Part shown: positions 56,596 through 64,000 of the stretch, in pieces | Numbering within the stretch: position 1 is the stretch's first letter | Layout: the number at the start of each line of letters is the position of its first letter | NCBI RefSeq assembly: GCF_900457465.1 | Contig: NZ_UAUU01000011.1 | Location: 2,046,001-2,110,000 of the forward strand | From: Sphingobacterium multivorum | Lineage (GTDB): Bacteria; Bacteroidota; Bacteroidia; Sphingobacteriales; Sphingobacteriaceae | Length of the DNA stretch: 64,000 nt | Direction: 5' to 3' | Notes under the pieces: generated by a model | What the model saw: only the letters and a program-made list of their open reading frames with translations | What the model was told of the DNA's origin: nothing | Databases searched by the model: none | Made by a program: the position numbers and the translations under genes

Positions 56596-57207
56596 TTAAA
56601 TTTCATCAACGCGAACCCAACCCATTCCTGCGGCTTTCGCACCTTCAACTCCTGGGGTCCCGTCTTCGTAGACCAGGCATCTTTCCGGAGCAATATTCAA
56701 TTGAGCAGCTGCCAAAAGAAAGGGTTGTGGTGAAGGTTTTCCCTCAGCTGTATCTCCAGCACAAACCAGTGTTTCCAAATCATCCCATACACCAATGGTG
56801 GTTAATGTCATGGATAAGGTTGTTCTGGTTCCTCCTGAAACGGCAGCGATGTGTTTTTTACCTTTCTGATATTTTAGATGTTCAACAACGTAATCTACAG
56901 GTTTCGTCTTGAAAACATACTCGTCTCGAAAAATAGTAGACTTTAGTGTGGAAAATTCTTGATAATCGAAATCTACCTCATAGCGTTTGCTGATTTCCTC
57001 TGCAACAGCCACAGTGGGCCATCCGGCAGTTTCATCAATCAAATTGACGTCCAACTCGACTCCGTATTGTTTGGCTGCAGCTTTATAGGCTTGTTTATGT
57101 GCGTCCATATTATCTGCCAGGGTACCATCGACATCAAATAATAGTGCGTCGTAGGATTCGGCAAGAAGGTTTAGTAATTCAAATTTTCGTTGTGATTCAG
57201 GTGACAT
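56596..57207 (-). CDS. HAD-superfamily phosphatase (beta-phosphoglucomutase-like)
   Basis: A 203-residue haloacid dehalogenase-type enzyme. Motif I LFDVDGTLADN gives Asp25 and Asp27; a cap domain follows (about 35-100, with HKQAYKAAAKQYG); motif II is AAVSGGTRTT; motif III/IV is CLVYEDGTPGVEGAKAAGM. The cap type and motifs suit subfamily IA, which dephosphorylates sugar phosphates or acts like beta-phosphoglucomutase. Substrate unknown. The IS1182-family element sits just upstream, at 57262. Confidence 0.88.
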   Translation of the reverse strand: MSPESQRKFELLNLLAESYDALLFDVDGTLADNMDAHKQAYKAAAKQYGVELDVNLIDETAGWPTVAVAEEISKRYEVDFDYQEFSTLKSTIFRDEYVFKTKPVDYVVEHLKYQKGKKHIAAVSGGTRTTLSMTLTTIGVWDDLETLVCAGDTAEGKPSPQPFLLAAAQLNIAPERCLVYEDGTPGVEGAKAAGMGWVRVDEI

Positions 57208-57261
57208 ATACTTTTAATAGTGAGCAGTAAAAATAAAAAAATATAATTGGACGAGCAAAAA

Positions 57262-57279
57262 AGAAGAGGCTGTCTCAAA
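57262..57279 (+). repeat. Left terminal inverted repeat of the IS
   Basis: AGAAGAGGCTGTCTCAAA; 17/18 identical to the inverted copy at 59019-59036. The adjoining inner bases form a small hairpin ending in T6 (57267-57296), which could stop inward transcription from outside. Confidence 0.7.
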
Positions 57280-57369
57280 AAGGCAGTCTCTTTTTTGCAT
57301 TATCTAAGGTTTATTATTTGTTTTAACTGTTTGCTTTTCATATATTTATAGTGTAAGCAAAAAGGATAT

Positions 57370-58906
57370 ATGCCATCTCAAAGAGCTACTTTTAAGCCTT
57401 ACTATCAGGACCAGATCATGGCCATTCCTCCAACTTTGGACGAACTGGTGTCCAAAGGTCATCCGGTACGTATCGTTAACGATGTAATCAACCGGATCAA
57501 CATCCAGTCCCTATTGGACGCTTATAAGATAAAAGGCTGCTCCAGTTATCATCCGCAGATGTTGTTGAAAGTTTTGGTGTTTGGCTACGTAAGCAATGTC
57601 TACAGCAGTCGCAAATTGGAAACGGCGTGCCGGGAGAACATCAATTTCATGTGGCTGAGCGGCATGAGCTATCCCGACCACAATACCATCAACAGATTTC
57701 GAGGCGTTCGTTTGAAAGAAGCACTTCGTAGTGTATTTGAAGAAGTTGTCAAACTCCTATCCGAAGAAGGTCTGCTGAGTATAGAAGATGTTTACACCGA
57801 TGGCACCAAGATTGAAGCCAATGCTAACAAATACACCTTTGTCTGGAAAAAAGCTATCCAGACCAATAAGGAGAAGATGAAAGCTGCCTTAAAAGATATT
57901 TGGGAATACGCCCAAAGTATCGCCAAAGCAGAGGACAACCTTCCGGAACCTCCCGATCTGACAACAATTGACCGCGAAAAAGTTCAGGCTACGGTCGATA
58001 ACCTGAACCGGGTCTTGTCCGATAAACCTTCGGTAAGCAAGAAGATGAGGGCAAAGTTGCGCTATGCGACTAAAAACTACCCGGCCAAGATTGTTCAATA
58101 TGAAGAGCAGGAAGTAACGCTTGGAGATAGAAATAGTTATAGCAAGACAGATCCCGATGCTACTTTTATGCGCATGAAAGAGGATCATATGAAAAATGGC
58201 CAGCTCAAACCAGGTTATAACATTCAGATATCTACTTCCAATCAATACATCGTCAATTACACCATACATCCCAACCCCACAGATACCACAACGCTACCCG
58301 GTCATCTGGCACAACATGAGGCGAGCTTTGGGGAAATACTGAAAACCATTACCGCAGATGCTGGCTATGGCAGCCAGGAGAACTATGCGTTACTAGAAGG
58401 GAAAAACATTGGGGCCTATGTGAAATATGGTATGTTTGACAAGGAGCAGAAAAAGAGTTATTCGGGCAAGAAGCCATTCTCCGTTGATAAACTACATTAT
58501 AACCCTGCAAAAGATTGCTATATCTGTCCAATGGGACAGGAAATGAACTGCATAGGTCTATTTACACAAAAGACCTCCACAGGTTTCGAGCAAAAAATAA
58601 AAAGATATCAGGCAAAAAAACTGCACAAACTGCCCATTGAACGGTGCTTGCCACAAATCACAGGGCAATAGAATCATCCAGATAAATGAACAGCTTGAGG
58701 CTTATAAAGATAGAGCATACGGATTGCTTAACAGCGATGTCGGTATAGCCAAAAGAAAACAGCGATGTCACGATGTCGAACCAGTCTTTGGAAACATAAA
58801 ACAGAACCACGGGTTCCGAAGATTTATGCTCCGCGGTAAGGAAAAAGTGTCCATAGAATGGGGTTTATTGGCTATAGCGCAAAATCTAAGGAAAAAAGCA
58901 GCTTAA
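57370..58906 (+). pseudogene. IS1182-family transposase, frameshifted as read
   Basis: The first frame (57370-58671) starts MPSQRATFKPYYQDQIMAIP and includes the DDE-type core: YTDGTKIEANANKYTF, KTDPDATFMRMK and TADAGYGSQEN. The second frame (to 58906) supplies the C-terminal zinc and catalytic part with QRCHDVEPVFGNIKQNHGFR. Removing one A from the A7 run at 58614-58620 joins them and restores NCTNCPLNGACH, a Cys-rich motif typical of the family. The full protein would be about 511 residues and active-looking. Only one base separates it from intact, so this may be a sequencing slip. Confidence 0.85.
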
Positions 58907-58998
58907 ATAGCTACTTTTTGTTCTTTTTCTTCCCAAATGAACAGTTCTGTGAAATAATCAACAACAACTCACAAATCTATCGCATAGCCATATTTAAT

Positions 58999-59032
58999 AA
59001 AAAAGCTGCCTCAATAAATTTGAGACAGCTTC
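58999..59032 (-). terminator. Leftward terminator of the RND efflux operon
   Basis: AAGCTGTCTCAA...TTGAGGCAGCTTTTTT read leftward: a stem with one mismatch, ending in T6. It sits about 50 nt beyond the pump gene stop and overlaps the inner part of the IS right end. A second hairpin CTCCGTG / CACGGAG lies at about 59046-59067. Confidence 0.7.
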
Positions 59033-59036
59033 TTCT
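59019..59036 (-). repeat. Right terminal inverted repeat of the IS
   Basis: TTTGAGACAGCTTCTTCT on the top strand, the inverted partner of 57262-57279 with one mismatch. Confidence 0.65.
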
Positions 59037-59079
59037 TGCTGTTAGCTCCGTGGGGATTCTTCACGGAGGCAGCGTATAA

Positions 59080-62000
59080 TTAGTGTGAACTTAAATTTTT
59101 CGCTTTCTCTTCATCGAAATTCGCTTCTAATTCAGCCAATTTTTTCTTACCGTATGCCATACGTGTAATCACAACGAATAGTACCGGAACGATAAAGATC
59201 GCTAGGAGTGTGGCTGCAGTCATACCACCAAATACCGTCCAACCGATTGTTTGGCGAGAAATTGCTCCAGCTCCATGAGATAGCATCAATGGAATAATCC
59301 CCAAGATGAAGGCAAAGGACGTCATGATAATTGGGCGTAGACGCAATTTTACAGCATCTAATGTCGCTTCATAAAGGTTCATCCCGATATCAACCCGTTC
59401 CTTAGCAAACTCTACGATTAGAATCGCATTCTTGGCAGCAAGTCCAATGATGGTGACCAGACCAATCTGCGCATAGATGTTATTATCCAATGTAGGGATT
59501 AATGTTAGGGTTAATATGGCCCAAAATACACCTAAAGGAACAGATAATAAAATAGAGAATGGTACAGACCAACTTTCGTATAGTGCGGCTAAAAGCAAGA
59601 ACACAAACAGGATACACAACGCAAAAATTTGGACAGTTTTTGATCCCGATTGCATCTCTTGCAGCGACAGACCGGAGAACTGATAGTCAAAACCTTCTGG
59701 TAATGTTTGTGCAGCTACTTCTTGTAAGGCTTTCAAAGCATCTCCTGATGAGTAACCAGGGCCGAACTACCATTGATCTCTACACTTCTAAAGATATTGT
59801 AGTGATTGATGATCGAAGGCATAGTCATCAATTCATACTTAACCAGCGTACCATCGGTACAGGGTTTCCCGACACATTATTGACATACAATTTGTTGATG
59901 TCTTCAATATTCATACGGTACGGGATATCAGCTTGTGTGACGACACGGTAACTACGACCATACTTTGTAAAATCATTCACATAGCTACTACCCAAATAGG
60001 ATGATATCGTCGAATAAATACTGGAGATAGGCACGCCCATGCGTTTTGCCTGTTCGCGGTTCACTTCCAATTTGTAGTTGGGAGAGTTGGTATTAAATAG
60101 GGTATAAGCCATGCCAATTTCTGGACGTTGGTTGGCAGCCATCAAGAATTTGCCGACTGTCGCTTCGAAATCTTTGATATTTACCGTCTGTAAATCCTGT
60201 ACCTGCATAGAGAAACCTCCAGATGTACCTAGACCCGGAATTGCTGGTGGCGTTACCGCCAACACCCTTGCTTTGGTATAGCCCTGGTATTTACCCATAA
60301 TCATACCAGCGATATCGTTTGCCGTGCGTGTACGGGTTTCCCAAGGTTTAAGCGAAACGAACACTGTTGCACCATTGGATTTAAACGCGCGGTTCAAAAT
60401 ATTGATACCGGAAATTGCAGTAACATACTTGATTTCTGGAAATGTCTTGTGTAGATCGGCTTCAATCTCTTTAAGAACTTCATTTGTACGCGCAGAAGAA
60501 GAACCTTCTGGCAATGTAATACCGGCGAAAAATGCACCACCATCCTCTGAAGGAATAAATCCAGTTGGTTTGGTTGTAAACATCCAGCCTGTTCCGATAA
60601 AAATACACAACAGAATGATCAATACCAGTGGTGCTTTTTTGATAGCCTGTTTTACACCATTTGAGTACCTGATGGTCACTTTTTCAAACCAAATATTAAA
60701 TTTGTAGAAAAATTTATTCAAACCTTTAGCGCCTTCATGTACTGCTGTCGGCTTTAATAAAATTGAACATAATGCCGGGGTTAACGAAAGTGCGATAAAT
60801 GCAGACAGCATAACGGATACTGCAATGGTGATTGCAAACTGTTGATATAATTTACCAACCATTCCAGGGATAAAACCAACCGGAACGAATACTGCAGCCA
60901 AAATTAATGCAATTGCAATAACCGGAGCAGTGATATCGCCCATGGCACGACGTGTCGCTTCTTTTGCATCCAGCTTATAATGGTCGATATAGTGCTGGAC
61001 GGCTTCCACCACAACGATGGCATCATCCACCACAATACCGATGGCCAATACAAAGGCAAGCATGGTCAGGTTGTTGACCGAAAAGCCAAACATTAGGAAA
61101 AAGATGAAAGTACCGATGATGGATACGGGGATTGCCAGTACGGGAATTAATGTTGCTCTCCAGCTTTGAAGGAAGAAAAATACCACGACCGTTACCAGAA
61201 TCAATGCTTCAACCAAGGTGTGGATAACCGAAGAAATAGAGGCATTCACAACCGACACCGTCTCATAACTGATCGTATAATCTACATCCGTTGGAAAAGA
61301 TTTCTTTAATTTTTCCAAAGCATCGACAATACCTTTTGCGGATTCTACGGCATTTCCTCCTGGGGTTTGATTGATCATCATCGCAGATGAAGTCATACCA
61401 TTTACGGTAGATGATGTACCATAATTAAATTGACCCAATTCAACACGCGCAACATCCTTTAAGAGTACGATAGATCCATCTTTATTGGTTTTTACAACGA
61501 TGTTTTCAAAGTCCTCGGGATTTGAAAGATCACTATCGGTAATGATCGGATATTCAAATACCGTCGAAGACTCTTGTGGACGTCCACCAACGCTACCACC
61601 AGGTATACGGGAGTTTTGTTCGGCAATTGCTGTGGATACATCAGCAGGAGTCATGCTCAGGTTGGCTAATTTATTTGCGTCAAGCCACACGCGCATCGAG
61701 AATGGTTGCCCGAAAGCCGTTACATCACCGACGCCTTTCACACGCAAAAGTGCATCTTTAACGTATAAGTTGTTGTAATTGGCCAAGAAATTTTCACTTC
61801 TAGTTCCTTTTGGTGAAGTTAAAGCAACCAACATCAAGATATCGTTATTGGCTTTACGGGTTGTAATCCCCAAACGTCTTACCGCTTCCGGAAGGGCTGG
61901 TTCAGCAATTCCTACGCGGTTTTGGACGTCTAAGGTCGCGATATCAATATCTGTTCCCACTTCAAAGGTCACGGTAATTGTTGCTTGACCATTTGACGTA

Positions 62001-62248
62001 CTATTGGACGACATATAAATCATGCCAGGTGTACCATTGATCTGACTCTCAATAAGAGTAGTCACGGTTTGTTCAACCGTCTGTGCATCCGCTCCCGTGT
62101 AATTGGCTGTAACCGTTACTGTTGGAGGTGCAATAGAAGGATACTGGCTAATTGGCAATGTAGATACTGCAATGATCCCGATAATTGAAATCAATATCGA
62201 AATAACGATTGCGGTAACTGGCCTCTTAATAAATACTTCTGAAATCAT
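59080..62248 (-). pseudogene. RND efflux pump permease (AcrB/HAE1 type), frameshifted as read
   Basis: A pump of about 1056 residues that uses the proton gradient to push drugs and other compounds through an adaptor and TolC channel. The N-terminus MISEVFIKRPVTAIVISILI, proton-relay GIVVDDAIVVVEAVQ, and central periplasmic segments are intact in the first frame (to 59828). The last 218 residues lie in the other frame. Two one-base restorations, a G at 59851-59852 (VPMGTLVKYELMTMPSII) and a C/G at 59759-59761 (SSAPGYSSGDALKA), join them into the family sequence. Third gene of the leftward tolC-adaptor-pump operon. I judge the breaks to be sequence errors. Confidence 0.9.
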
Positions 62249-62286
62249 TCTATATCTTTTAGATTCTCTTTAAAAAATTAATGGTA

Positions 62287-63444
62287 TTATTTTCCTTGAG
62301 GAGCGCCTTTTGCAGCCTGTTGGGCAGCGACAGCAGCGTCAACTACTTTAACTCCATTTTGGACATTCATGGCACCATCGACAACGATTTTCTCACCATC
62401 TTTAACACCTTCTTTGATCACAATTTTGTCACCGGCTTTAATACCTAATTTTACTTGGCGAATTTCAGCTTTACTGCTATCATTTACGGTATAGAGGTTA
62501 AATACGCCAAGCTGTTCGAAAACGGCTTTGTAAGGAACCACAACTTCTTCCGTAGCTGAGGTTGTCGATACATTCATCGTAATATTCATACCGGCCCGCA
62601 ATTCGTTGGCATTGTTGGGGAAAGTAGCGCGCACTTTGATCGTCCCGGTTGCAGGGTCAACTGCGCGGTCGATGGTTGTGATTGTCCCTTTACCTTCATA
62701 CGTACTTCCATTTGGCAATACAAGAGAAAGATCGGATGATGAATGGCTACTTTGCAGTTTGGTAAATTTGGTAATATCCTTTTCATTTACCTGAAATTCA
62801 ACAGCTATTGGGCTAGTTGAAGACAAGGTATTCAATAGGGTCGTACCTGGATTGACCAAGGCGCCCAAACGTACCTGTGATATTCCTACGGTACCACTAA
62901 AAGGAGCCCGAATGGTCGAACGCGATAAGTTTGTATTCGCGGTGACCAAAGCTGCACGAGCAGACTCTACCTGTGCCTGCGAAGCGGCTACATTCGAAAC
63001 TGCATTGTCAAATACCTGCTTCGCAATCGCATCTTTATCGGCTAATGTTTGGTAGCGCGCTAGATCTCTTTTTTGCCGGTCCAAATCCGTTTTTGCTACC
63101 TGTAAGCTTGCTTTAGCTTGTTGGACAGCCGCATTGTAGCGTGTTCCATCAATTTCATAAAGCGCTTGTCCTGCGGAAACTACTGCGCCGTCAGAAACAT
63201 ATATTTTGGTGATATAGCCGCTTACTTCCGCATATAGATCTGCTTCGTTCAACGGTTTGACTGTTGCTGGATAGCTGATTGTACCTGTAACAATCTCATG
63301 TGATGCTACGCCAAAGCTGACAGGAACAACTTTTTCAGCCTGAGCCTGTGCTGCACCTTGCTTTTTTGCATCCTTATTTCCACAAGAGGTCCATACTAAT
63401 GCCGTCCCAAGGAAGAAAGCGAATAATAATTGTCTTTTATTCAT
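62287..63444 (-). CDS. RND efflux periplasmic adaptor (membrane fusion lipoprotein)
   Basis: A 385-residue lipoprotein (lipobox VWTSC, Cys21). The lipoyl-like half-motifs are EVSGYITKIYVSDGAVVSAG and RAPFSGTVGISQVRLGALVN; between them runs a helical hairpin (about 95-165). Beta-barrel and membrane-proximal domains follow, and the end is rich in Ala/Gln. It links the inner-membrane pump encoded 38 nt downstream to the TolC-like outer-membrane channel encoded upstream. Confidence 0.93.
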   Translation of the reverse strand: MNKRQLLFAFFLGTALVWTSCGNKDAKKQGAAQAQAEKVVPVSFGVASHEIVTGTISYPATVKPLNEADLYAEVSGYITKIYVSDGAVVSAGQALYEIDGTRYNAAVQQAKASLQVAKTDLDRQKRDLARYQTLADKDAIAKQVFDNAVSNVAASQAQVESARAALVTANTNLSRSTIRAPFSGTVGISQVRLGALVNPGTTLLNTLSSTSPIAVEFQVNEKDITKFTKLQSSHSSSDLSLVLPNGSTYEGKGTITTIDRAVDPATGTIKVRATFPNNANELRAGMNITMNVSTTSATEEVVVPYKAVFEQLGVFNLYTVNDSSKAEIRQVKLGIKAGDKIVIKEGVKDGEKIVVDGAMNVQNGVKVVDAAVAAQQAAKGAPQGK

Positions 63445-63470
63445 GATTTGTATTAGTTTCCGTTTATTGA

Positions 63471-64000
63471 TTAATTTGTGTGGATTGCCCCAACTGCTTT
63501 CTGAACATCTAATTTACTTGATAATAGTGCATAGAGGGAGTTCAAATAATTAAGTTGCGTTGTTTTGAGATCAGTTTCTGCTGTCATTAGATCGAGGTAA
63601 GTTTTGATACCTTCGTCATATTGAAGTTTGATGGTCTCGTATACTTCTTTGGAGAGTTCCACATTTTCTTTAGCTGTTTTCCAATCATTTAAGTTAGCAT
63701 TATAGGTTGCTCTTGCCAGCGAATACTCTGTGTTAATGCTATTTTCTAAATTTTTGATGTCCCAGTCAATTCTTTCTTCCTGCAATCTGGACTTATTGAT
63801 TTGTTTTTTACGTTTAAATCCGTCGAAAATTGAAAAAGAAACATTTAGGCCGGCAACTGAACCCGGGAAATTATCGGAGTAAAGTTTACTAAATTTATCA
63901 TTTCGATAGTTGAAAGCGTAATTATAAAAAGCACTTACACTTGGTAAATATGTCCATTTATAGTATTGCGTGCTCAACTGCTGGATTTTTTTGGATGTTT
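63471..64000 (-). CDS. TolC-family outer-membrane efflux protein, cut by window end
   Basis: The C-terminal part of a TolC-like protein; the frame stays open to the window edge, so its start lies beyond 64000. Visible are barrel strands (YLPSVSAFYNYAFNYRND, VAGLNVSFSIFDGFKRK) and long helices (NTEYSLARATYNANLNDW, VYETIKLQYDEGIKTYLDL). KLQYDEGIKTYLDLMTAETDL is typical of the family. First gene of the operon with adaptor and pump; 26 nt separate it from the adaptor gene. Confidence 0.9.
   Translation of the reverse strand, partial: TSKKIQQLSTQYYKWTYLPSVSAFYNYAFNYRNDKFSKLYSDNFPGSVAGLNVSFSIFDGFKRKKQINKSRLQEERIDWDIKNLENSINTEYSLARATYNANLNDWKTAKENVELSKEVYETIKLQYDEGIKTYLDLMTAETDLKTTQLNYLNSLYALLSSKLDVQKAVGAIHTN

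Larger units (their letters stand above)
57262..59036 (+). mobile_element. IS1182-family insertion sequence (about 1775 bp)
   Basis: One transposase gene lies between imperfect terminal inverted repeats. The left end, 57262-57279 (AGAAGAGGCTGTCTCAAA), matches the reverse complement of the right end, 59019-59036 (AGAAGAAGCTGTCTCAAA), at 17 of 18 positions. Size fits IS1182 elements. I see no clear target-site duplication next to these ends, so the exact boundaries may be off by a few bases. The right end overlaps the hairpin that terminates the efflux operon. Confidence 0.8.

Overview
The window looks like the chromosome of a Bacteroidota bacterium, most likely a Sphingobacterium or close relative. 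Supporting signs are AT-rich spacers, weak or absent Shine-Dalgarno sites, TAnnTTTG promoter cores (best example before tRNA-Lys), a fused SpmA/SpmB-type protein, YkuD_2 proteins, and TolC/adaptor/RND and porin/AmtB gene pairs. The genus is inferred from protein flavour only.

Positions 1 to about 10,500 are accessory DNA. Leftward genes 1-3443 (small unknown ORFs, a DUF932 protein, single-stranded DNA-binding protein) resemble part of a Bacteroidota integrative conjugative element or plasmid. They are followed by a tyrosine recombinase, an orphan PAS histidine kinase, a small ORF and a large serine recombinase that converges on a tRNA-Lys gene. The core chromosome resumes beyond the tRNA.

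Positions 10,500 to 57,200 hold housekeeping and envelope genes: ABC-F ATPase, pyrD, TIGR02757 protein, gap, a thioredoxin-fold lipoprotein, an AI-2E-type permease, sbcCD, an esterase, two L,D-transpeptidases, a Nudix hydrolase, a DUF937-OmpA protein, porin and amtB, lipocalin, S1/P1 nuclease, an ABC exporter, fabV, transporters, OsmC proteins, FKBP isomerase, a gyrA-TPR-TPR operon, a copper ATPase, MscS channel, coaA, mgsA, a patatin-like lipase, lysS, and an ECF sigma factor with a membrane/beta-barrel partner. Many convergent pairs share strong bidirectional hairpin terminators.

Positions 57,262 to 59,036 are an IS1182-family insertion sequence. From there to the end runs a leftward RND efflux operon (TolC-like, adaptor, pump) whose first gene leaves the window.

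Seven genes are frameshifted, mostly by single-base changes in short homopolymers, and one of them is lysS, normally essential. Each can be restored to a family-typical protein by one to three one-base corrections. I therefore read most of these breaks as sequencing or assembly errors rather than true decay. No clearly new biological system is proven here. The most interesting leads are the small-gene cluster beside ssb and DUF932, the two-recombinase junction at tRNA-Lys, the fused single-TM/beta-barrel protein paired with an ECF sigma factor, and the recurring palindromic terminators.
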